64,000 bases of DNA from Schistocerca nitens (Eukaryota > Arthropoda > Insecta > Orthoptera > Acrididae): assembly GCF_023898315.1 (NCBI RefSeq), contig NC_064622.1, forward strand, positions 277,007,503-277,071,502, given 5' to 3'. The notes beneath the pieces were generated by a model, which was not told where the DNA came from, searched no databases, and saw only the letters and a program-made list of their open reading frames with translations. Below are positions 47,518-58,271 of the stretch, piece by piece. Both the position numbers and the translations under genes were made by a program. Each line of letters begins with the position of its first letter. Within the stretch, counting starts at the first letter, position 1.

Positions 47518-48019
47518 AAGGGTGGTACTTATCATGTACGAATCCTTTTACTAGAGAAGAGGCATAAAGGACATCAATAGGTGTTATGTGATGCCTTCAC
47601 ATAGCAATTCAACTTGCACAGTGACTCATATTACTATAGACCAGACAACTCAGTATGAGTAATGCATCCCATTGGCCATTGCTTGACAAGCATCAGCTGG
47701 AGACCAGAATCATCCTTGCTAGGGTGTGTGGGTTGAAATCCTTTAACCTAGAGTGTCCCATGAATGTTTAATTGGATGTAAGTTTGGAAAGCGAGATAGT
47801 CAGTCTAGATACATGATGTCTTCATGGATACAGGTGCTTTTCCTTTGGGTCGATGCTGTGTTATCTGTCAGGAAACACGTGCTGTGGCACACATGCTCAT
47901 AATGTGATTTTGAAGCTGTCATATCTGTCCATATGACTTAAATACTGGTATGCCAAACACAAACAATATACAGTCACAACCAGTTGATCAAGACATCTGC
48001 GCACACATACTGTTGTCTG

Positions 48020-48265
48020 CACTCATAAGTCTGGCTTCAGCTGCCAGAGACTCTGGTGATGTGTGTGAGAGTTGTGTCTGTATTTATGTGTATGTGTGTT
48101 TTTTGTCTGTTTTTGACAAAGGCCTTGTTGGTTGAAAGGTCATTAAGTGACAGTATTTTTGTTGTGCTTATCTGTGACTCAGCAGCTCCAGTATATGGTG
48201 AGTAGCAATTAACCTTTTCATAATATTGTTACATTCCATCCTGGTTTTTCCATTGTTTGATATAG
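48020..48265 (+). repeat. GT-rich inverted-repeat family A, partial copy
   Basis: GCTGCCAGAGACTCTGGTGA, a decayed (TG)n, TTTTTGACAAAGGCCTTGTT, GAAAGGTCATTAAGTGACAG, AGTATATGGTGAGTAGCAAT and ACATTCCATCCTGG follow the order of the right arm at 16395-16640. Only one arm is present. Confidence 0.82.
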
Positions 48266-48518
48266 TAATGGTAGATGTTTGTAGGAGAAGTGGCTTATCA
48301 TCCATATGAGATAGCTGAGTTTATTATGTGAAATGTTAACACTATTGTATGTGTAAGAGCAGTGCAATACATGTTATGGCATGTAGTTTCTTTAGCAACC
48401 TGTCAGTATTTAGATTTCGCCTTAGTTTACAATCGCTGTGATTATAAAAGAATTCATTTAAATGATAAACTCTAGAACACATAGTATTATTCATAATGTT
48501 TTCACAAACAGTACTTAC

Positions 48519-48686
48519 ATCTGCAGTACTAACTGATGTCAAAATTGCATAATCAGCAATGGTCATTGATGTACCAGCTACCCACTGCTGTCCCTCAAGA
48601 AATGTATTCAAGAATTCATAGGCTGTCTCCAATTCCTTTAGTTTCACAGGATCAAATTGTTTTGCTCCCCAGAACATTACAGGATA
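48519..48686 (-). CDS. Glutathione S-transferase (delta/epsilon type), internal exon
   Basis: The exon is 168 bp, 56 codons in phase 0, between acceptor TTGTTAACAG and donor GTAAGTAC on the minus strand. It encodes YPVMFWGAKQFDPVKLKELE...FLEGQQWVAGTSMTIADYAI...SVSTAD. 'FLEGQ.WVAG...TIAD' is the family signature: TIAD is the N-capping box (Ser/Thr-x-x-Asp) that starts helix 6 and is needed for folding of GSTs. The residues before it line the hydrophobic substrate pocket. It splices in phase to 35526. The N-terminal thioredoxin-like half, with the glutathione site and catalytic Ser, was not found between 48.7 and 64 kb, so it probably lies beyond the window's right end. Confidence 0.92.
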
Positions 48687-49265
48687 CTGTTAACAAAATG
48701 ATTTGTATTATGCCAAATGAAGAATAATTTAAATTAGAGACAAATACATTATAAAAACTCTACACCATCATCATCATCATCATCATCATAAGTCATTTGT
48801 CATCTTACTGGGGTCATTCTGTTAATTTTCAACACTTTATTTCTAATGTACTAAAACAATAAATATAATAACTTTTGAACTGATTATGTGACTTAGTTGT
48901 TAAATTTGTTCAGTTTTCTTTCTGATGGATTGATTATACATTATTACGATCTTCAAATCAAGTTTGACTCCTCCTTTCGCTACTAAGCTCTTCCATTAGT
49001 TGTACTTGTTTGACTGAAGCATAGGCAAATAGTGCAGTGCCATCAGCAGACTGAAGGTGATTCAAGTATACTGCTTTGAAATGGTTTTTTTTTTCCAATT
49101 TATGGGTGTGAAGACATCCCCTAGGTCTATTGACAATATGTTTCATTATATGGAATATCCTCACCTGACTATTACATCTTCTGAATTTCCCATTATAATT
49201 ATGAAATCTGATGGAAACCATAACAGCACTGATCAGTTTTGGGGTAATTGTGTACCTCTAACAAC
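48687..49265 (-). other. Probable GST intron sequence; includes (ATC)n
   Basis: (CAT)n is at about 48763-48789. Nothing else is recognised. Because the N-terminal exons are missing, intron status is inferred. Confidence 0.5.
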
Positions 49266-49269
49266 ATTG

Positions 49270-50340
49270 TGTACATAATTTTATAAACTCCTTTTGTATC
49301 ACATTGCCTTCAGCTTTAATCATTTCTAGTGAAACACCATCCTCTTGAGGCACCTTCATCTCATGATATCTCCAATAGTTTTCTACATTTCACTTTAATT
49401 ACTAATTGCCTTTGTCCCTTGATTACCTCTTGAGCTTTAAAAACATTTACAGAAGTCTTCAAATTCTTGTTCAGATTTCCCTCTGTTGGTGGCTTCTGTG
49501 ACATTTCCCACATTAACTCTTTGAACATGATGTCTATCCAAAATAGTTTTCTGTTTTTAGTTTTAATTCTCTAAATGTTTTCAGTTGGTCCTCTAATCAA
49601 AGTTGCCTTACACCTTTTCATACCATCTTGAAGATACTATACAATTTTTTTAAATTTAATTCTGCATATTCTATGTCAGTATTATCACTTGTGTGTAATT
49701 CTAGACACCTCTTTAATAGGTACCTTGTTACATTTGAGATTTTCTTTTGTTTAGCCTTCTTGCTACTTGCCAACTCTTTTGCTATGTGCCTAAGTAACTC
49801 TGTTAAATAATATCACGTATGTCTCTATTATCTTTTAAATTATGAGACAAAACTGATGGCCACTACTTAAAGAGGCAATATTTGTAGTACTGCTGATAGA
49901 CACATACAAAAGTAAAGGTGATAACAGTACACTAGCTTTTAGAATTATTAGTCCTGCCCTCAGGGAGGGGAGGGGATGGTTTGGGCAAGATTAAAAAGGG
50001 AACACATGCCAATGAGAGCAACGAGCAAAAGAACACACCCATAGTGAAAAGGAAGATAGGCCAATAAACTGCATTTTCCAAGATGATGGAGTTGTCATTT
50101 AATGTAGTCTAATATATCTCCCTATTTTTATTGTAAATTTTCATAATCTACATTTCTCATTTTCTGCCTGATGATATATTTTCTGTCCAGCTTTTTATGT
50201 AATTTCATTGTGCATCTAACTAGTCTATGATCATTTGGAAATTGAAATAGTTTCAGTTGACTTGAGTGGACTACATTACATTATTTTTGTAATAATCAGT
50301 CAATGATTCAGGACATATCTTTTTGGCATTCTTAATGATG
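49270..50340 (-). mobile_element. Second RTE-like LINE fragment, antisense, EN-RT linker
   Basis: The minus strand reads NDHRLVRCTMKLHKKLDRKY (endonuclease end, SDHR-like) near 50260-50200. It continues with KFKKIVQYLQDGMKRCKATL and IRGPTENI (linker) near 49660-49570, and DGVSLEMIKAEGNVIQK-like text (RT entry) near 49330. About 49860-50060 seems to be a further insert. It is a different and older family than 41784-45030. Confidence 0.65.
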
Positions 50341-50539
50341 CTGTACTAAACCTACATAAAAAACTACAGAAAATTGAATCACCTTTAATTAGAGCCCTCT
50401 TCACTTCTCTTGGTGTTTTCAAAAGTTTTTGAGGGATTGTTCTAGAATATTGACTCATGTTTCTGAGCATAACTTGTTAATTGCTTCTCTCTTTGGTTTC
50501 TGTGAAGAATTCTCTATGGAGGAAGTCATATAGTAACTA

Positions 50540-51600
50540 ACATACAAAGTACTGGTAGAGATAAACAAGAAAAAATATCCTGTTAGGATGCTCTGTGATT
50601 TTGCCAAAGCCATTGATTGCAAGGAGCACAAAATTCTATTTGGAAACAGTAAAATATTGTGGTATCAAAGGCATCCTTCTAGCATCAAGAAGTATTACCT
50701 TCATTGTAGAAAGCAGAAGGCTGTATTTGTAGACTGTCACATACATGGAACTGACAGCAGAAAAGGAAACAAAAATATACATTGGACCACATGGGACAGT
50801 ACTGAGTACACTCTTTTACTTAATCTTTACAATCAGTCATCCAGTGATTTTAAAAAAATGTCCAACTGTAATGTTTGTTGGTAGCATAAGCATGTGACTC
50901 AGAGATCCATACTGAAACTTAGCTCTCAAGTGCTAGTCTCATAATGACTCGCAATGTGTAATTCTAAACATGCAAAAATTGATCTGCAAACACCGGAAAT
51001 AGACACTAATGTCCATATATTAAATGATACACCATAAGTAATGTTTCTTTGATGTCCAGTTGGATAACAAGGGAAAATAGTCAACACATAGAAAAACTAA
51101 TCAAGATCTCCAGTTCACCAAGTTTCTCTGTAGTGGAAGTAGTCTATCTCTCACTCAATTGATGTAAAGACAAGGGTGTTGGTCCATTTTGTATATTTTA
51201 ATTTTTTGTTGTCCCATGGAAGTATTTTCTGGTGCAGTGCACCTCCAGCAAATACAGTATGTGTTCATCAGAAGTGAACAGTGAGAATATTGTGTAAAGT
51301 GGACAAATGTTCATCTTGCAGAGATCATTTCAATGATATTGGTATTCGTACATTCACTTCCCAGTACATTTACTTTGCAATAGTTTCTGCTGTTGAAAAT
51401 AAAAATAAGTTTCAGCCAAAATGTGATTTCACAGTTAGAATAGAAGACACAGTACAGCAGTGGTATTCTAGTGTAAAAGAATCCAGCGAACTATTATCTA
51501 ACATAAAGCATGAAGCCAAAGATCCCCACCAATTCAAAATAAATTTAAAAATGTGCCTCATAAATGAAAATTCTTATTAACTACTCTTCTCATTGATAGT
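50540..51600 (+). mobile_element. LINE remnant (Jockey/CR1-like), RT and C-terminal domain, sense
   Basis: LCDFAKAIDCKEHKILF (50590-50640) corresponds to the LSKAFDCVDH block. The C-terminal domain is unusually clear: CRDHFNDIGIRTFTSQYIYF (51310-51370) followed by QFKINLKMCLINENSY (51530-51580), which match the family's 'CRPLFK.LGILTLPSLYIYE' and end regions. Between them are several breaks. It ends at 51580. Confidence 0.75.
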
Positions 51601-52028
51601 ACCTAAACAGGAGCTTTTAGAAATGTTTGCATTCCTAAGGTCACTATTATTTCTGTTTTAATCTAAGACACTTTTTCTCATACCAGCCTGTAAGTCTTTC
51701 CTGACTCAGGGTTCTGGGTGATTTTTCCATAACTCTCTCAATTTTCTAAATGTCACCAGTCCTTTTCCTTTATTCATCGTCCTTCTCATTCAACCCTTCT
51801 GCCAAAACAAGGAGCCACTGGCTCCAAAAGCTTGCACATTTCCTTAACTTCTGTATGTTTCTGCTCCTCATTGTAAATGTGGTAAAGGGAAGTCCTGGGA
51901 GAAATACAAAAAGTGGAAGGAGTAAAGGTAACAACTCACTGTTTAGTTAAGGGGTGAGCAGTCAAAAATCACATGAAAAAGATGGGAAATTTTCAACCAA
52001 TATCTTACGTTGGAGTTAACTAAATCAG

Positions 52029-52065
<37 letters not shown>

Positions 52066-52633
52066 ACACACACACAGACCTATATCGTCCCATGTAGTTG
52101 CACTGATAATGCAGCTTGACTGCAGTGAGGCATTGTCTCTGGTGGAATGCGTGAGAGGACAAAAGAGGTGAGGGAAGGGGGAGGGGCACAAGGGTGGTGA
52201 CAAAGATAGCTGATGGATGAGAGAGTGAGATAGCCGGAAGATGGATAGAAATGTGGCATGGTGAACTCGTTCTGGCACAGGCATGAAGGGAGCTGTGTGT
52301 GGCACATAGAAAGTGTAGAAATGTAGCTCTGCATGTGTGTGTGTGGTTTTTTTTTCTGCATCAGTTAGCACTAAAGAAGGGGTTTTCATCTGGAGGCTGA
52401 AGTGCCTATGTTTACTTACAAATATGTTGTTTTTGGATGGGCTCCAACTTGAGCAAACACAATTTTTTTCTTATTTTACCAAGCCATATTTCATTGTAGT
52501 TACAGCATTGTCAGTGGATCTCATTTTCTTTCTATTAACAGAGAAATTGTTCTTTGAAGCAGGAGACTGTCTGATAGCTTAGCAACATTTTTGATCTTGT
52601 TTATGTGCTTCTTAATTGCTTGATACCTCAAAT
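51601..52633. other. No gene recognised; (CT)n microsatellite
   Basis: (CT)n runs about 52031-52062 and is followed by short (AC)n. The surrounding frames are low complexity or short. Confidence 0.55.
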
Positions 52634-53053
52634 ATGAGGGGTGCTCGTAAGTCATATGTTTGAAAAAAATTAATCCTGCTTTTCTGTTTGGGTCCATATG
52701 ACCCAAAATGGTTATACATTTCATTTCTTATTATTTAAGTATCAAAATAACTTTATGAAATTTGGTGATTTTGTCTGAAAGTGCAAGGACACTATGTAGT
52801 TAAATAAGATTTATAATATTTTAAGTCATCTGGTCATAAACCTAAAGAGTTACATATGTAATGTTTGGGTCAATAAGACACAATATTAAAATGACTATTC
52901 TAAAGTTAAATACTTTCTGGTTGCCTTATATTTTTATAGTAGTAATGACTTTCATTGTTCATTCTTACTCTCAACATTCAACAAGTTAACAAAGGCGCTG
53001 CATCTACTACAATGGACTTGTTACTATGACTTTTCAACTCATCGAATTATCCA

Positions 53054-54743
53054 TTGTTTCTGCTCAGTTTGTGTTCTCTATTGTTTGTGATCAGTCTGAA
53101 TTGTGACATTGTGGCGATTACATCATTGACTGATGCTGAGTTGGAAGAATTAGTAAATAGCTCAACAGACAAAGGATCACTTTCCAAGTTCGAAGATCAT
53201 GTCAGTAATGCATCTGAAAGTGAGTGTTCTGATGACATTGATGAAAGTCCACAGCCTATTCAAAGTAGTGTACAGGCTCTATTTCTAAAAACAGGAATAC
53301 AGAATGGCAGTTGCAACCACTAGCACAACACGACTGCCTACCTGCTTTGAATGTCATCAGGAGTACCCCGCGAGTTATCCAGGTATGCAAGCAGTTGAAT
53401 AAATGATATAAAAAGTTCATTTGAAGTATTATTTTCTACAGCACTTCAGAGTGAAATAACAGATATGTCAAATATTGAGGGGCACTGAGTTTATGGTAAA
53501 CAGTCAACAAACATTGATGATTCCCTTTTTCACGCATACTTTTAGGACTCCTATTCCTTGCGGGTGTGTATCATCACTTGAGGCATCCACAAAAAGTTTG
53601 TGGGATAAGGATACTGGGCAGAACGTATTTGAAGCCACCATGTCCCTACAAACATTCTGTAAAATATCACACATCTTGCGATTTGATAAGAAATCTGCAA
53701 GAGAGGAAAGATGACATACTGAAAAACTCACCGCAATTCACAGCGTCCGGCAGAAGTGGTTAGAAGTCTTTCCTAAACTGTACAATCCAGGGGAAAATTT
53801 CATCATCAACGAGCAGCTGGTAGCATTTAGAGGCTGCTGTCCATTCAAGCAGTAAATCCCAAGCAAATGGGCAAAATATGGGAAAAGGATATGGACTTTG
53901 TGTGATAGCAAATCTTCATATGTACTGAAAGCCCAAATTTATACAGGAAAGGAGAGTGGAGTGGCACCAGAAAAAAATCAGAGAATGAGAGTAGTTGCTG
54001 ATCTTATCTCTGATTTGCAAGGTCAAAATGTAACATGTGACACTTTTTCACATCATACAAGTTGGGACAGTTGTTTCTGAAAAGGAAACTAACAATGTTA
54101 GCAACCATACATAAAAATAAGCCAGAGCTTCTACAAAATATGGCCAACAAGGAACTTCACAAATGACACTATGGCACTCAATTATATTCCTAAGAGAAAT
54201 AAGAAAGTTGTACTAACGAGCACTCTCCACCATGGTGGGCAAATAAGGCTGATAACAAGTCAGAAATGATTTTAGATTATAATTCAACCAAAGAGGCTGT
54301 AGACACTTTCAATCAGCTAAAAGGTACATATACATGCAAATGAAAAATCAATAGATGGTCCATTATAGTTTTCTACAATATTCTTGATGTTGCTGCTGAT
54401 AATGCATGTCTCTTGTGGACTTCAATTGACCCTAACTGGAGTGCTTGAAAACTGACTAGAAGGGGAATATTTTTGGAGGTAGGTGGAAAGTTACTGATTC
54501 CAGAGCACATTGCATTGAGGAAGCATTTTCCAAGAACAGAAGGTTCTTTGAGAATGGTCAGGAGAATCCTGAAGGAATGGCAGATGTGTCTAAATCAGTA
54601 ACAACAAGAAAATCTACTAAATCTGCACACTGTAAGTTCTGTCCTTCAAGCAATAACAATAAAAATAACATGTTGTGCGGAAAGTGTAATAAACATGTAT
54701 GCAAAACACATGTCCTCTACTTGTGTCCAAACTGCAGTGAATA
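53054..54743 (+). pseudogene. piggyBac transposase, broken, first catalytic Asp changed
   Basis: It has an N-terminal acidic region (TDAELEELVNSSTDKGS, ESECSDDIDE), then FEATMSLQTFCKISHILRFD, NEQLVAFRGCCPFKQ, GKRIWTLCDSKSSYVLKAQI, QNVTCDTFSHHTSW, NYIPKRNKKVVLTSTLHHGG and YNSTKEAVDTFNQLKGTYTC. Last is a C-terminal cysteine-rich domain (CKFCPSSNNN, CGKCNKHVCKTH, CPNC; 54630-54740). The family uses three Asp. The first block reads NEQLV rather than DEQLV, so the first Asp is Asn. The other two (CDTF, AVDTF) remain. There are stops or frameshifts near 53323, 53712, 53853, 54080 and after. It would cut at TTAA and bind the ends with the cysteine-rich domain. Confidence 0.88.
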
Positions 54744-56731
54744 AGAAGGAAAGAAAGTGATATGGGCCAACAGGAAGATGGTTGTTGAGAATGATTTTTT
54801 GGTGGAATGTCTATTGATCCTAATATACATTGCATGAATATTAAAATAATAGATTTTCTTAGCGACATTCTGTGTATTATTATTATTCTTTCCTTTCTCA
54901 GACGTTATGTCTGGTTAAAAATGGCAAGTGACACGGACCTTGATCAAGCATGACTTCCTTTTAACTGTACGGTATATGTTACATTGCATTTAGGAACTTT
55001 CAGGTAATTGAACATGTATCAATAATTACAGTTGTATACATATGTTTGGATGTAGCTATATTGCGTTGATGTACTGGTGGGTATTGTGTGGTATGACTCC
55101 TGTAGTTGATAGTATAGTTGGTATAATGTCAACTTTCTCCTGATGCCACATGTCCTTGACTTCCTCAGCCAGTTGGATGTATTTTTCAATTTTTTATCCT
55201 ATTATCTTCTGTATATTTGTTGTATTGGGTATGGATATTTCAATTAGTTGTGTTATTTCTTCTTTTTATTGGTGAGTATGATGTTTCATCTGCTATAATG
55301 GTTCTGTTCCAGTATAATTTATATTCATCATTCACCAGTACAGTGGTGCATACTTGTATGTGGGAACATGTTGTTTTATTAGTTTATGTTGTATGGCAAG
55401 TTGTTGATGTATTATTTTTGCTACATTGTCATGTCTTCTGGGGTATTCTGTATTTGCTGGTATTGTACATCCACTTGTGTAGTGATTTACTGTTTCTATT
55501 TGTGGTTTGCAAAGTCTGCATTTATCTGTTGTGGTATTGGGATCTTAAATAATATGCTTGCTGTAATATCTGGTGTTTATTGTTTGATCCTGTATTGCAA
55601 TCATGAATCCTTCCGTCTCACTGTGTATATTGCCTTTTCTTAGCCATGTGTTGGATGCATCTTGATCAATGTGTGGCTGTGTTAGATGATACGGGTGCTT
55701 GCCATGTAGTGTTTTCTTTTTCCAATTTACTTTCTTCGTATCTGTTGATGTTATGTGATCTAAAGGGTTGTAGAAGTGGTTATGAAATTGCAGTGGTGTA
55801 GCCAATGTATTTATATAAGTGATTGCTTTGTGTGTTTTGCTAGTTTCTGCTCATTCTATAAAGAATTTTCTTAAATTGTCTACCTGTCCATAATGTAGGT
55901 TTTTTATGTCGATAAATCCCCTTCCTCCTTCCTTTCTGCTTAATGTGAATCCATCTGTTGCTGAATGTATGTGATGTATTCTATATTTATGGCACTGTGA
56001 TCGAGTAAGTGTATTGAGTGCTTCTAGGTCTGTGTTACTCCATTTGATTACTCCAAATGAGTAGATCAATGTTGGTATAGCATAGGTATTTATAGCTTTT
56101 GTCTTGTTTCTTGCTGTCAATTCTGTTTCCAGTATTTTTGTTAGTCTTTGTCTATATTTTTCTTTTAGTCCTTCTTTAATACTTGTATTATCTATTCCTA
56201 TTTTTTGTCTGTATCCTAGATATTTATAGGCACCTGTTTTTTCCATCGCTTCTATGCAGTCGCTGTGATTATCCAATATGTAATCTTCTTGTTTAGTGTG
56301 TTTTCCCTTGACTATGCTATTTTTCTTACATTTGTCTGTTCCAAAAGCCATATTTATATCATTGCTGAATACTTCTGTTATCTTTAGTAATTGGTTGAGT
56401 TGTTGATTTGTTGCTGCCAGTAGTTTTAGATCATCCATCTATAGCAAATGTGTGATTTTGTGTTGGTATGTTCCAGTAATATTGTATCCATAATTTGTAT
56501 TATTTAGCATGTTGGATAGTGGGTTCAGAGCAAGGCAGAACCAGAAAGGACTTAATGAGTCTCCTTGGTATATTCCACACTTAATCTGTATTGGCTGTGA
56601 TGTGATATTGTTTGAATTTGTTTGGATATCAAGTGTTGTTTTCCAATTTTTCATTACTATGTTTAGGAACTGTATCAATTTAGGATCTACTTTGTATATT
56701 TCCAATATTTGTAGTAACCATGAGTGGGGTA

Positions 56732-57218
56732 TGATGTGTTGGTGAATGTGCCAACACCTTGTAGATAGAGGAGGCCGAAAATGCACGCTATCTAACGCAG
56801 ACGGGCGTGAATTCTGGAACAGGATAAGTAGTGAATTCTAATAAGAAAAGTATGCAGCTCCTCGAATACTTAACTTTTATTTATCCTTGTTGTGAATACA
56901 GCATTCTTGATGAGACATTTCATACGATAACTATCAAACTATGTAAGGCTAATGGCGCCTTGCTAAGTTGTAGCCATTAACTTAGCTGAAGGCTATTCTG
57001 TCTCTCGGCAAATGAGAGCAAAGGCTTCGTCCGTATAGTTGCTAGCAACGTCGTCGTACAACTGGGGCCGAGTTCTCGTACGTCTCTCGAGACCTGCCGT
57101 GTGGTGGCGCTCGGTCTGCGATCACACAGTGGCGACACGCGCGTCCGACATGTACTAATGGACCACGGCCGATTTAAGCTACCACCTAGCAAGTGTGGTG
57201 TCTGGCAGTGACACCACA
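56732..57218 (-). mobile_element. Solo Gypsy LTR, 487 bp
   Basis: On the minus strand it starts TGTGGTGTCACTGCCAGACA and ends CATCA, and is flanked by a 5-bp duplication GGGTA (56727-56731 and 57219-57223). The first ~150 bp resemble the LTR at 10301-10771 (shared TGCTAGGTGG, AATCGGCCG, GTCGCCACTGTGT), but the end differs, so it is a related family. There is no internal region. It sits inside the R4-like RT frame. Confidence 0.93.
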
Positions 57219-58271
57219 GGGTACACTATCAAAAGCTTTTTGGTAATCAATGTATGTGTAGTGTAGCGACATTTGTTTAGTTTTAGCTTGATATGTCACC
57301 TCTGCATCTATTATCAGTTGCTCTTTACATCCTCGTGCTGCTTTGCAAAAGCCTTTTTGTACTTCATTTATAATTTTGTTCTGTGTTGTATGTGTTATTA
57401 ATTTCTGTGTAATGACTGAAGTTAATATTTTGGATATTGTTGGTAGGCATGTTATGGGGCAATATTTAGCTGGGTTTGCTGTGTCTGCTTGATCTTTAGG
57501 TTTCAGATAAGTTATTCCATGTGTAAGTGTATCAGGGAATGTGTATGGGTCTGCAATGTAACAGTTAAATAATTTAGTTGGATGTGAATGTGTTGAGGTG
57601 AACTTCTTTAGCCAGAAATTTGCTATTTTATCTTTTCCAGGGGCTTTCCAATTGTGCATAGAATTAATTGCTTGGGTGACTTCATGTTGAAAAATTATCA
57701 CTTCAGGCATTTGTGGTAGCATCTTGTATGTGTCTGTTTCTGCTTGTATCCACCGTGCATGCCTGTTATGTTGTAGCAGGTTTGACCATATGTTGCTCCA
57801 GAAGTGTTCCATGTCTGTTATGTTTGGTGGGTTGTCTATTTTAATGTGTGTGTTATCTATTGTCTGATAAAATTTCTTTTGGTTTGTGTTGAATGTTTGG
57901 TTTTGTTTCCTTCTATTTTCACTTTTTTTGTATCTTCTAAGTTGTTTGGCCAATGCTTGTAATTTCTGCTTCTTTTCATCTAATTGCTCTATCGCTTCTT
58001 GTTGTGCGATTTTACCTAACCTTTTTCGTTTTTTTTTCTGACATTTCATTTCTTATAAATTGTGTTGGCTGTCCGATGTCTTTTCTCAGCTTTTCTATTC
58101 TGATCTTTATCTTTATTTATCTTTATCTTACAGCTCGAAACATGTATTTAACATGCATGGGCAATGTTATAATAATTACATTCAGATTATTGATACACAA
58201 TATAAATAGATTACATGCTACTAAGTAAAATATCATTGAAGTATATTTAATATAGCATTCCTGAGGTCAAA

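Larger units (their letters stand above)
35527..48518 (-). other. GST intron, 13.0 kb, filled with transposons
   Basis: The boundaries are a minus-strand donor GTAAGTAC (48518-48511) and acceptor TTTACAG (35533-35527). Inside lie the nested DNA transposon 36263-40235, LINE remnants, the RTE-type LINE 41784-45030, SINE 47272-47517 and an inverted-repeat fragment at 48020. Stretches 35527-36260, 41160-41783, 45031-46080, 46800-47255 and 47530-48015 show nothing I recognise. Confidence 0.85.

Noticed and set aside
48763-48789. Possible coding Asp/His repeat
   Set aside because: Simple (CAT)n microsatellite without an open exon around it.
55200-55643. Leu/Val/Cys-rich plus-strand frames resembling membrane proteins
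   Set aside because: Antisense shadows of the AT-rich R4-like coding region.
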